A stretch of 37,415 nucleotides of DNA, taken from the IMG/VR virus record IMGVR_UViG_3300032560_000060, positions 1 through 37,415 of that record. One strand, given 5' to 3'. Shown one piece after another: positions 6,847 through 15,729 of the stretch (the stretch's first letter is position 1; every line of letters starts with the position of its first letter). The notes under the pieces were generated by a model. It was not told where the DNA came from. It saw only the letters and a list, made by a program, of their open reading frames with translations, and made no database searches. Made by a program: the position numbers and the translations under genes. The stretch is from a virus.

Positions 6847-9138
6847 TTAAACTAAATATAATGTTTGCTTAATAAGTAAATCTAAACCAACAGTAGAAAC
6901 AGGAACCAAACCAGGGCCTATTAATGTCTGTTGAGCATTATTTATTGTTAATGCTAATGATGGAACAATAGAACCATTTGGAGTTGTATTAAACTTAATG
7001 GCTCCTGGTGTAGAGGTTCCTGATATTGTTCCTGTGCTATCAGAAGCAAAAGTAATAGAAGCAAATGGAGAATAAGTAGAAGCCTGACCACAGGCTACAC
7101 CTTGAATAGTAAAGATGGCTTGAGAATTGATTACAGCTACATGGCTACCAGAAGCAGCATTAGATAGAGAACCAGTTAATATAGCTGGTGATACTGTAGA
7201 ATGTTTATGTAGCCAAAGATTAGAATTATATGGGGCTGCTAATGAGCCAGTATCAATGATAGATGAAGATATGGTAGGGTTTTGATTTACACCATTTAAG
7301 GTAAAGGTATCTGCTGCTTCACCACCGCCAGCAGCACCAGCATAAAGCAAACCATTAGAATATAGGTTGGTTGCCCATAGAGTAGCAGTAGAGCCTACAT
7401 ACATTAAATCATTACTATCTGTTTGGAATGTAGAACCACCAGGAGTAGTAGCAAATAGGGGATAACCTGTAGCACCTGTGGTTCCTGTAAAGTCTGTTGA
7501 GCTACCACCTGTTCCAGTAGGTCCAGTTGGGCCTGTAGCACCTTGAATACCAGCACCAGTATTTCCTGTGTTTCCCTGTAATCCTGTTGAGCCTGTTAAA
7601 CCAGTATTACCCTGTGTTCCAGCACCAGTATTTCCTGTGTTTCCTTGTGAACCTGTAGCACCTGTGATAGATGAACCTGTAGCGCCAGTAGCACCTGTGA
7701 TAGATGAACCTGTAGCACCTGTGTTTCCTTGTAAACCAGTATTTCCTGTCTGTCCTGTATTGCCTGCACCAGTAGCGCCAGTGTTTCCAGTTAAGCCTGT
7801 GTTTCCTGTGTTACCTGGGGCTAAAACACCAGTTAAGCCAGTTGGACCTGTAGCACCTTGGTTTCCAGTTGTGCCAGTATTTCCAGCAGCACCACCAGAG
7901 CCAGTAGAACCAGAATTACCTGTAGCTCCAGAGTTTCCTACATTACCTGTAGCACCAGAGTTTCCTGTTAATCCATTTCCACCAGTTGAACCAGAATTAC
8001 CTTGATTTCCTGTTGCTCCAGAATTGCCAGTTAAGCCTGTGTTTCCTATGGCTCCAGTAGCTCCAGAATTGCCTGTAGCACCTGTGACTGTAGAAGCTGG
8101 ACCTGTAGCGCCAGAATTACCTGTAGCTCCTACACCACCTGTAGAACCTGAATTGCCTGTGCTTCCTGTGTTGCCAGTGTTTCCTGTTGGACCAGAAGCA
8201 CCAGTAGCACCTGTGACTGTAGAAGTAGGACCAGAAGCACCAGTAGCACCTGTGTTTCCTGTTTTGCCTATAATTCCAGTAGCTCCAGAATTGCCTGTTA
8301 ATCCAGTTAATCCTGTTCCACCACTATTTCCTGTTAGACCTACACCACCTGTAGAACCAGAGTTTCCTGTTAGTCCTACAGAACCAGTTGTGCCTGAATT
8401 ACCAGTAGCTCCAGAATTACCTTGGTTTCCAGTTGGACCTGTGTTTCCTGTTGGTCCAGTTGGGCCTGTAGCACCTGTGCCAGCAGTTCCATTAGCACCA
8501 GCATTACCTGTTGGTCCTGTGTTTCCCTGATTACCTACAATACCTGTAGAACCAGAATTACCCTGATTACCAGATAGGCCAGTTAATCCTGTCTGTCCTG
8601 TATTACCTTGGTTTCCTGTAGCTCCTGTGTTTCCCTGGCTACCTTGACTTCCTGTAGCTCCTGTTGAGCCTGAATTACCTGTGTTACCCAAAGAACCAGT
8701 AGCACCTGAATTTCCCTGATTACCAACAGAACCAGCATTACCTGTAGCTCCTGTTCCACCTGTGCCACCTGTGCCACCCTGATTACCTAAATTGCCTGTT
8801 GAACCTGAATTACCAGTGTTTCCTGTGGCACCTTGGCTACCTGTGTTTCCTGTCTGTCCATTAGCGCCAGTTAATCCATTGTTTCCAGTTAAACCATTGT
8901 TTCCTGCTAATCCATTAGCACCAGTGTTTCCAGTAGCTCCTATAGAGCCTGTAGCACCAGAATTACCTGTAGGTCCAGTTACACCTGTTATACCAACATT
9001 AATTCCAGATGCTCCAGTAGGACCAGGAATACCCTCTGGACCTTGAATAGCTACAGATAGAACTTTAGCAGGAACAATAGCTGGTGTTGTTACTGTCTGT
9101 ATAATTGGGGAAGGTGAAACAATAATTATATCTGACAT
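6847..9138 (-). CDS. Collagen-like tail fibre protein
   Basis: 763 residues. A short N-terminal domain (1-33) leads into an almost unbroken Gly-X-Y collagen-like region (about 34-555), which should form a trimeric triple-helical rod. The Y position is mostly Thr or Ser ([10 protein letters not shown]) rather than Pro, although a few GPTGPTG triplets occur. The last 200 residues are a globular head beginning with [17 protein letters not shown], which resembles a segment of the 1661-residue fibre (YYPVFATTAGGNTLET). Long proline-rich frames on the opposite strand are shadows of the repeat. It probably acts as a long side or tip fibre. Confidence 0.85.
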   Translation of the reverse strand: MSDIIIVSPSPIIQTVTTPAIVPAKVLSVAIQGPEGIPGPTGASGINVGITGVTGPTGNSGATGSIGATGNTGANGLAGNNGLTGNNGLTGANGQTGNTGSQGATGNTGNSGSTGNLGNQGGTGGTGGTGATGNAGSVGNQGNSGATGSLGNTGNSGSTGATGSQGSQGNTGATGNQGNTGQTGLTGLSGNQGNSGSTGIVGNQGNTGPTGNAGANGTAGTGATGPTGPTGNTGPTGNQGNSGATGNSGTTGSVGLTGNSGSTGGVGLTGNSGGTGLTGLTGNSGATGIIGKTGNTGATGASGPTSTVTGATGASGPTGNTGNTGSTGNSGSTGGVGATGNSGATGPASTVTGATGNSGATGAIGNTGLTGNSGATGNQGNSGSTGGNGLTGNSGATGNVGNSGATGNSGSTGSGGAAGNTGTTGNQGATGPTGLTGVLAPGNTGNTGLTGNTGATGAGNTGQTGNTGLQGNTGATGSSITGATGATGSSITGATGSQGNTGNTGAGTQGNTGLTGSTGLQGNTGNTGAGIQGATGPTGPTGTGGSSTDFTGTTGATGYPLFATTPGGSTFQTDSNDLMYVGSTATLWATNLYSNGLLYAGAAGGGEAADTFTLNGVNQNPTISSSIIDTGSLAAPYNSNLWLHKHSTVSPAILTGSLSNAASGSHVAVINSQAIFTIQGVACGQASTYSPFASITFASDSTGTISGTSTPGAIKFNTTPNGSIVPSLALTINNAQQTLIGPGLVPVSTVGLDLLIKQTLYLV

Positions 9139-9140
9139 TG

Positions 9141-9551
9141 TTAATTTCTTGTTATTGTTTGGTTAAAGCATATTCTTCCAGAAATTAATGGAGTTGTTAT
9201 ATTAGATGGACTTGTTAATAAAAGGTCATAGTAAGCTATCTTGCCCTTACCTGTAATTCCAGATACATCAGTAAGTGTAGATATTGTTTTTATATTTTCT
9301 AAATCTAATGTTGGTTCTGTCAATTGGGCTGCTGTAATGGTGATGGTAATAACACCTGTAGCACCACCTAAAGTAATACCACCAGAAACAGAAGATAAAG
9401 ATAAGATGTTATAAGTATCTTCATCACAAAGACTACCCTTAACCTCCATCTTGGCTGTATAACCAGTAAGATTAATAGGAGTATTTGTATTATCCTGATA
9501 GGTAATGCTGCGCGAAAAATCACAATTTTTATTTACAACAAAGTCTGCCAT
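9141..9551 (-). CDS. Small virion-associated beta protein
   Basis: 136 residues starting [20 protein letters not shown] with [10 protein letters not shown] and [16 protein letters not shown]. This pattern is familiar from a family of uncharacterised phage proteins encoded next to fibre genes, with a beta-sandwich of the type seen in baseplate and fibre adaptors. The N-terminal part of the 27424 neck protein has a similar TGYTLSY layout. An AGAATTACTT motif lies 22 bases before the start. It may connect fibres to the tail; the exact role is unknown. Confidence 0.6.
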   Translation of the reverse strand: MADFVVNKNCDFSRSITYQDNTNTPINLTGYTAKMEVKGSLCDEDTYNILSLSSVSGGITLGGATGVITITITAAQLTEPTLDLENIKTISTLTDVSGITGKGKIAYYDLLLTSPSNITTPLISGRICFNQTITRN

Positions 9552-9572
9552 TTATTTACTTTCTGATATATT

Positions 9573-9582
9573 AAGTAATTCT
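9573..9582 (-). promoter_or_regulatory. AGAATTACTT motif upstream of the 9551 start
   Basis: One copy of the recurrent leftward motif, placed between the stop of the 9590 gene and the next start. Confidence 0.5.
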
Positions 9583-9589
9583 ATCTTGC

Positions 9590-9799
9590 CTATCCTTGCC
9601 TATCTTCTTTATCTTCTTTGTGGAATGTAACAATAGAAACAATACCAGCAATTGTAGCTGTAATAGCTGTATCATGGTCCTTCATAAAGCCTACACAAAA
9701 TAAAAATATAATAAGGCCAGATACAGCAATAAGAAGGCTACAATTTTTAGAACTGGCAGGGCTTTCCCTGTTGATTAAATCCCTAATATACTGAAACAT
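9590..9799 (-). CDS. Small two-span membrane protein, possible holin
   Basis: 69 residues with hydrophobic segments at about 22-38 (SLLIAVSGLIIFLFCVGF) and 44-60 (AITATIAGIVSIVTF) and a charged C-terminus (HKEDKEDRQG). Small size, two spans and a charged tail are typical of class II phage holins. It lies between virion genes without a neighbouring endolysin, so a structural membrane protein or immunity factor is also possible. Confidence 0.55.
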   Translation of the reverse strand: MFQYIRDLINRESPASSKNCSLLIAVSGLIIFLFCVGFMKDHDTAITATIAGIVSIVTFHKEDKEDRQG

Positions 9800-9800
9800 A

Positions 9801-10205
9801 TTAAGCAGATAATATGGTTCTTTTTACTAAATCAGCATGAATTAGGGTATCAGCCATTGAAGCAATAGCATCTAATAGGTCTGTGGTAGGAACAGTAGCA
9901 GCTAATGGAGCTAAATCAGCACCCTGTAAGCTAATAGAGCCTGTATAGGGGTCCTGTCCATTCATAGGGCCTGTAGGCAAAAAGTTGGTAGGCATAGTGG
10001 CAGCAGGAATATTTCTTTGAACCACATTTAGCTTATTACCAGAGGCATCAACAATATAATCTGTTCTTGAATACTGAATATTAGCAGAGAATGAAGCTAC
10101 TAAATGCCCATTAGCATCTGGTGACATTGTTCTGTTAAAGCTGATATTGTTAGCAGCATACTCTGAAGCAAGAGTAGCTGAGGTGTTAGGTAGGGTTACT
10201 GACAT
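9801..10205 (-). CDS. Hypothetical protein of the fibre cluster
   Basis: 134 residues starting MSVTLPNTSATLASEYAANN, with no membrane segment. The first half is beta-like with polar spacing; the end is helical (DLLDAIASMADTLIHADLVKR). GAGGA lies about 6 bases before the ATG, and an AGAATTACTT motif is 17 bases upstream. It follows the giant fibre gene closely and is probably a virion or fibre-assembly protein. Confidence 0.6.
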   Translation of the reverse strand: MSVTLPNTSATLASEYAANNISFNRTMSPDANGHLVASFSANIQYSRTDYIVDASGNKLNVVQRNIPAATMPTNFLPTGPMNGQDPYTGSISLQGADLAPLAATVPTTDLLDAIASMADTLIHADLVKRTILSA

Positions 10206-10222
10206 TTTATTTCCTCATATAA

Positions 10223-10232
10223 AAGTAATTCT
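10223..10232 (-). promoter_or_regulatory. AGAATTACTT motif upstream of the 10205 start
   Basis: Copy of the recurrent leftward motif just after the giant fibre gene and before a separate GAGGA ribosome binding site. Confidence 0.5.
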
Positions 10233-10236
10233 TGTA

Positions 10237-13200
10237 TTAATATTTGATTCTTGCAAAACCAGGTAATCCTGTTCCAGCAGAACCAGAGGTTCCACCACCT
10301 TTTAGAATGTTCTGACCCTTACCACCAGAACCATATACTTGTGAGCCCTGTCCTGCATCATAGGGAGACACTCCACCAAGACCACCGGGCTGAGTGGATC
10401 CACCACCAGAATTATAGGTAGCACCATCATTTCCACTATTACCTGTGCAATTCCAGCCCAATTCAGGAGTAGGATAGTAAACAGTTCCTACACCAGAGCC
10501 AACAGCACCAGTTTGACCTGTAGCAGTAGCACCTACAGAGGCAGAATATAGAATGGTTCCAGAGTAAGAGCCTGTTCTAAAGTTTACTGTTCCAGAATCA
10601 AAGCTAATGTAATAGGTAGTAGCTGGAGTTACAGATATTACCTTTTGAATATAATTACCAGCAGCACCACCACCACCCGCCCAAGCCAAAGATGTTCCAG
10701 GACCACCATCACCACCTTTACCTTGTAGAGTTAGGGTTACTGAAGTAATACCTTGAGGACAAACCCAAGTTCCATTAGAAGTCCAAGTAGGAGTATTACC
10801 CTTGACTCTATTTGCAATTACAGCAGCTTGTAAACCACCTACATTAACATCACCACCAATTTCCATATAGCAATTGGTATTATTTGTTCCATCCAAATAA
10901 TATGTAGTAAATGGATTACCAGCTAACTTAAATCCTACAGGTGCAGTTGAACCTGAACCAGCAGCATAGGCGGAAGAAGTAATTACTGAAGTTGTTACAA
11001 TGTTGGCTGCTAAAGCCTGGGCACCAATAGCACCAGCAGATATTAGACCAGCAGTAATTTTAGGCTGAACTGTATTTGCTACATTCTGCCAAATCCAATT
11101 GGAACCATTCCAAAGATACATTCCACCTTTATCACCATTAGAATCAGTTCCATCTGTAGCATACCAATAAGGGTAGAAATTGGTTGGAGGTGTCCAAGCA
11201 TACATTTGGCTTAATGTTCCTACCTTTGGGGCAGTAGCATTAGCAACAGCAGCCTGTAATGTAGCTGCATTAGTTCCAATGTTACCCATATGTAGAACAA
11301 GGTTATTATTATAGCCTAAATATAGGTCCATATTAGGATTAGAAGAATCCCAGGCACCTGTAGAATTACAATTAGCTATTTTTGCTTCATTACTTGTTAG
11401 ATTACCAAAACCAATATATTGACCTGGATTATTTAGAATCAAACTTGCAGAATTAGCATTATAACCCATTACTGTTAATTGAGTTCCGCCAAATGTTACA
11501 TTACCATTTGCTTGTGTTCTCATTGTCCAAATAGTTTGTGCTGAATTGAGAATACCAAACTCATAAGAAGAACTGGTAGGATTATTAGCCCAAATTGTAG
11601 TTCCAGTAGCACCAGACCAATAATTTGTAATTTGGGCACCATTAGAAACATTAAACCAGGAAGAATTAAAAGAACCATTTGCTGTTACATTTCCTGAAGT
11701 ATCACATTTCATCCAATAAGAATTATAATCTGTTCCAATAAATGTATAGCTACAAGTATCACCACCACCAAAGATACCAAAAGCACCAAGAAAGACACTA
11801 TTATCTGATTTTCTGGTTCCAAACATTTCAGACCATCCACCAGAGCCAGCCCTAATACCAACATATCCATAATTAGGATTAATAGTAATAGCTCTGTCAT
11901 TAGATGGACCAATGACAACAGTCATATCTGTATTTAATTGAAGGGTAAGATTTCCATTAGAGGCAGATTGACCATCTGCTGTATTATTTGTAAAGAATTG
12001 ACCATAACCACCAGTAGCAGTATTTCCAAACCTAATTTCATTTACACCATTATTACCAAGTTGTAAAACACCTGTTCCACCACCTCTTGAACAAAGTTGT
12101 GTAGTATAGGTGGTAGGATAAGAATAGTTAGCTATAGTTAATGAATTATAAGCATTAATAGTTCCATCAACCTGTAATAACAAGTCACCAGGAGGTGTAG
12201 ACCATACACCAGTTGATGTGACTTGACCTAATCTTAATTTATGGTTTGTATTATCATTACCAATACCAAAATAGTTAGAACCTAACCAATTTCCTACATA
12301 TCCTGCTGTTGTATAATTGATAGCAATGGTATATGGTGTCTGAGCCCAAGATGTAGCATTAATTCCAGAAGCTGATACTGTTCCAGGTGTAGTTATATTC
12401 TGATAGAAGTAATGTCCTGAAGAACCTGCTGTATCATAATGACAATATGAACTATTTAACATTCCAATCTTTGTTAAACCTGATGCTGTTTGAATACCTA
12501 AGTTATTTAAACCTACAGAACTCACCTGAACAGAATTAGGCATTAATAAAGCACCAGCAAAGTATGCTGAACCTGAACCTTGTAAACTTAGAACTTGAGT
12601 AGAACCAAGCATAAAGTTAATGGCGGTAGTGCTGGCAGTATAACTATTTCTAAAAGTAAGGGCAGTATTTCCTAAATCACTATAATCTATTGAACCTTGC
12701 CAGGAAGAGTTATTACCAAGTAAAATACACCCTCTTCCACCACCAGCACCGGAAAATTGACTCCAACCATAGAATAATGCTTGCTGATAACTTGCATTAT
12801 TAGCTGTCAATGAACCCATGCTAACAGGGCCACCAAATAAGCTTTGTGCTGCTCCTGGACTATAAATAGCATAGGTATTTGTTACTGTTATATTTGGAAT
12901 AGCTGTATTATCTTCAATCCACAAACCAGCAAGATTAGTTAATGTATTTCCAGTAATTGTTCCTGTTGTTGGTCTGGGAGCATAAAAAGTGGCAGAGTTT
13001 GTAAGTGTTGCAGCAGAATTAGCTCCTCCAGGATTATTACCTAATAGTAACTGACCACCAACAGCATATAAATTAGTATGTACACCACCTGCAACTGCAA
13101 CTCTACCCCAAACACCATAAGAGTTTGTTATTGTTCCAGAACCTCCTGAAAGTATTGCAAATCCATAAGCTCCTACTACATAGCCAGAAGTGCTACTACC

Positions 13201-15222
13201 AGCATGATTTGCAATAAATCCACCAGCTATCATTTGAGCAAATGGAGAATTACCTTGTTCATTTATTGTTGAATAAACACCAAGCAAGCTTGGAGTACCA
13301 GCAGTTTGTGTTATGTTTAATACTTGTCTAATTCCACCTTTATTATTAGCAGTTGTAGTGGTTATATTTTGTACTTGGTCTATTAACATGCCATCAAAAG
13401 TAGAGTTTTGATAAATATTGCCAGCAACACCAATAGATTGTGTCCTTAAAGAACCAGTATTGACTGAAGTTGATGCTGTAGTATCAGTAAAGATTCCATC
13501 AACACTTGTTATTGTTCCAAGATTATTAATGTAGGATGTAGTTAATGTAGCTGTAGCAGGATTAAACTTTAATCCTGTAGAAGATGTTTCAAGAGTATTA
13601 CCACCAGCAGTAGTAGCAAAGACAGGATAATATGTAGCATTTGTGCTATTATTATCTGTTAAGCTGATTGAACCACCACCAGTTCCAGCAGCCCAGGTTC
13701 CATCTGCCCTTAAAAAGTTTGTAGTGCCACCTGAAGAGGTAGGAACCAGACCAGCAGTAGAACCAGAGAAGGATGGAACAGATAAGGTTCCAGAGGTGGT
13801 ATCAACAGCTAAACCAGCACCAGCTATTACAGCACCAGGAACAGAGGTAGTAGCTAATTTAGGTGTTTTGGTAAATATTAAATTATCAAACCATAATTCA
13901 CCAGTATAACCATTTACATTAGCATAGACAATACAATATACACCTGTAGCAGTATAAAAGCCTATTCCAGATTGAGGTGTTCCATATGGAGCATTATAAG
14001 TAGTGCCAGCACCATAATAATTATAATAATTTGTTCCACCTGATAAGGTTCTCTGAACAGGTAGTAATTGTGTCCATGTTCCAGGTGTAGTATTTAAGCC
14101 AATTGGAACAGTTAGAAACATTCCAGTATGAGCATTAGTAATAGGATTATTTGAAGCATCATAGAATACAACACTTATAGTAGCATCATGTTGGCCTGGG
14201 AATGTTCCAGTATTATTAGGAACACAGACCATACCAGATAAGTCAAATACATCACCTATATTACATAAAATCTTATCAGTTAAAGCATAAGAAGCAGGAG
14301 TAATACCAGAATGGTTAATAGCTCTGACATATCTTGAACCTAAATAACCTTGATTAGTAGTATCATAAACAAGATTACCACCAGTTCCAGACATAGGGCC
14401 AAGTTCAGAGGTTCCATTAGGTATATAATTACCACCTGAACCTAAAGAACCATTGTTTATATTGTTAATAGCAGTTTGAATTGTATTGTTTAAATTGGTA
14501 ATATCAGTAAATACAGTTTGCCAAGTAGCAGACCATGTAGAAGGAACAATGTTGACAATGGTATTAGCTACCAGCCATCCAGACAGACCTGTAAGATAAG
14601 TATTTAAAGCAGCTAAATCAGTAGCAAGGGTAGCATAAGATGAAGCAGGTAAACCAACAGCTAAAGCCTCTGTCTGTAAGGCTGTTTGTTCTGCTACCAG
14701 GCTATTGTAATCAGCATTAGCTATTACCTGTTGTGCTGGCGAAAGCTGATTAAAAGCAGCAAAACCTAATACAGTAGTTTCTAATGTTGATAATGAAGCA
14801 TATGTGCTATCAGCAGAAGTAGCTATAGAGGCTTGAGCATAATTAAGGGTTTGTGTTCCTACTGTCTGTGATAGATAGGCTGTGAAGGTTCCAGATGGAA
14901 TTACATTAGGAATAAGGCTGTTTACAGTTAATCCAGGTATGGTTATGGTCTGCCATACAGGATTGACAGGCATTGAACCTTGATAAGAAATATAATTTAA
15001 TGTCCAAGAGCCAGCAGGACCAGGAAGGGTAAGGGCTGAATTGACCTGGACAGATGGCAAGCCTGTAGAAGAAATGGTAGGTAGAGAAAGGGTTAGATAG
15101 CTATTAGATAATTGATTGAAGGCAGGTAATGGGTATTCAGCCTGCACAGTAGGTCTGGGTAATACTGTTGAATCACAGCTAATTGTTGTGCCAGATTTAA
15201 CATATTGAATCTTGGTAGACAT
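10237..15222 (-). CDS. Giant tail fibre / central tip protein (1661 residues)
   Basis: The largest protein in the window. The N-terminal 120 residues are beta-rich; about 130-260 is a helical segment (LETTVLGFAAFNQLSP); about 265-455 resembles a carbohydrate-binding jelly roll ending in WFDNLIFTK; then comes a long repetitive beta stalk with many Asn, Thr, Gly and Ser. Near residue 530 a segment YYPVFATTAGG is shared with the collagen-like fibre. The last 120 residues are a Gly-rich domain (GGGGAAGNYIQKVISVTPATTYYI to GFARIKY). It occupies the place of a lambda J-type tip fibre after the hub gene, and its start overlaps the upstream stop as TAATG. Confidence 0.8.
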   Translation of the reverse strand: MSTKIQYVKSGTTISCDSTVLPRPTVQAEYPLPAFNQLSNSYLTLSLPTISSTGLPSVQVNSALTLPGPAGSWTLNYISYQGSMPVNPVWQTITIPGLTVNSLIPNVIPSGTFTAYLSQTVGTQTLNYAQASIATSADSTYASLSTLETTVLGFAAFNQLSPAQQVIANADYNSLVAEQTALQTEALAVGLPASSYATLATDLAALNTYLTGLSGWLVANTIVNIVPSTWSATWQTVFTDITNLNNTIQTAINNINNGSLGSGGNYIPNGTSELGPMSGTGGNLVYDTTNQGYLGSRYVRAINHSGITPASYALTDKILCNIGDVFDLSGMVCVPNNTGTFPGQHDATISVVFYDASNNPITNAHTGMFLTVPIGLNTTPGTWTQLLPVQRTLSGGTNYYNYYGAGTTYNAPYGTPQSGIGFYTATGVYCIVYANVNGYTGELWFDNLIFTKTPKLATTSVPGAVIAGAGLAVDTTSGTLSVPSFSGSTAGLVPTSSGGTTNFLRADGTWAAGTGGGSISLTDNNSTNATYYPVFATTAGGNTLETSSTGLKFNPATATLTTSYINNLGTITSVDGIFTDTTASTSVNTGSLRTQSIGVAGNIYQNSTFDGMLIDQVQNITTTTANNKGGIRQVLNITQTAGTPSLLGVYSTINEQGNSPFAQMIAGGFIANHAGSSTSGYVVGAYGFAILSGGSGTITNSYGVWGRVAVAGGVHTNLYAVGGQLLLGNNPGGANSAATLTNSATFYAPRPTTGTITGNTLTNLAGLWIEDNTAIPNITVTNTYAIYSPGAAQSLFGGPVSMGSLTANNASYQQALFYGWSQFSGAGGGRGCILLGNNSSWQGSIDYSDLGNTALTFRNSYTASTTAINFMLGSTQVLSLQGSGSAYFAGALLMPNSVQVSSVGLNNLGIQTASGLTKIGMLNSSYCHYDTAGSSGHYFYQNITTPGTVSASGINATSWAQTPYTIAINYTTAGYVGNWLGSNYFGIGNDNTNHKLRLGQVTSTGVWSTPPGDLLLQVDGTINAYNSLTIANYSYPTTYTTQLCSRGGGTGVLQLGNNGVNEIRFGNTATGGYGQFFTNNTADGQSASNGNLTLQLNTDMTVVIGPSNDRAITINPNYGYVGIRAGSGGWSEMFGTRKSDNSVFLGAFGIFGGGDTCSYTFIGTDYNSYWMKCDTSGNVTANGSFNSSWFNVSNGAQITNYWSGATGTTIWANNPTSSSYEFGILNSAQTIWTMRTQANGNVTFGGTQLTVMGYNANSASLILNNPGQYIGFGNLTSNEAKIANCNSTGAWDSSNPNMDLYLGYNNNLVLHMGNIGTNAATLQAAVANATAPKVGTLSQMYAWTPPTNFYPYWYATDGTDSNGDKGGMYLWNGSNWIWQNVANTVQPKITAGLISAGAIGAQALAANIVTTSVITSSAYAAGSGSTAPVGFKLAGNPFTTYYLDGTNNTNCYMEIGGDVNVGGLQAAVIANRVKGNTPTWTSNGTWVCPQGITSVTLTLQGKGGDGGPGTSLAWAGGGGAAGNYIQKVISVTPATTYYISFDSGTVNFRTGSYSGTILYSASVGATATGQTGAVGSGVGTVYYPTPELGWNCTGNSGNDGATYNSGGGSTQPGGLGGVSPYDAGQGSQVYGSGGKGQNILKGGGTSGSAGTGLPGFARIKY

Positions 15223-15692
15223 TAGAAAGCTCCTAATGTCTTGGTAGATACAATATTACCACCTCTTAAAGTAATAGATAATCCAGTAACAAAGTTTCCA
15301 ATCATTACACCAAAGGAATTAACCTTTACCTGATTAATAACAAAACCACCTGTTGTTAATCCAGGACTAAAAGATAAAAATCCTGGTGCTGTATCTAAAA
15401 CAGACATTAAACCATCAAAGGTTAATTGATTACCATTAGATGTTCCAATGGTATAACCATATCTGTTATTAACATCATCATAAATAGACCATGTTAATTC
15501 AATTTGTGGTATGAAACCTAATCTTCTATTACTTTCAGCACCATTATACAATACAGAATTAATACCTTTTTCTTCCCAAGATAATTTAATATCAGAAGGT
15601 GCTGGGAGATAAAAAGTAGCTGTTTTACTTCCACTTCCACCAGGGTCTAATGTTGCTATTCTTAATGGTCCAATATTTAATTGTGTAGTCAT
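15222..15692 (-). CDS. Tail tip or baseplate accessory protein
   Basis: 156 residues, beta-rich, starting MTTQLNIGPLRIATLDPGG; ends at VSTKTLGAF. It contains WSIYDDVNNRYGYTIG and LSITLRGGNIVS. Position between the tail hub and the giant fibre suggests a tail-tip component. The stop overlaps the ATG of the 10237 gene by one base (TAATG). An AGAATTACTT motif lies 19 bases upstream of the start, and no strong Shine-Dalgarno sequence is visible. I cannot name a family. Confidence 0.55.
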   Translation of the reverse strand: MTTQLNIGPLRIATLDPGGSGSKTATFYLPAPSDIKLSWEEKGINSVLYNGAESNRRLGFIPQIELTWSIYDDVNNRYGYTIGTSNGNQLTFDGLMSVLDTAPGFLSFSPGLTTGGFVINQVKVNSFGVMIGNFVTGLSITLRGGNIVSTKTLGAF

Positions 15693-15710
15693 TATTGATT
15701 AATCTCTAAT

Positions 15711-15720
15711 AAGTAATTCT
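15711..15720 (-). promoter_or_regulatory. AGAATTACTT motif upstream of the 15692 start
   Basis: Copy of the recurrent leftward motif in the 37-base gap after the tail hub gene. Confidence 0.5.
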
Positions 15721-15729
15721 CTTGCTTTA

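Noticed and set aside
7568-9046. Three long rightward frames rich in PVxPV across the collagen-like gene
   Set aside because: They are complements of the Gly-X-Y repeat; they have no ribosome binding sites and run against the direction of all neighbouring genes.
6900-9100. Short regular repeats that could suggest a CRISPR array
   Set aside because: The periodicity is 9 bases and its multiples, in frame with Gly-X-Y codons; there are no unique spacers between constant repeats.
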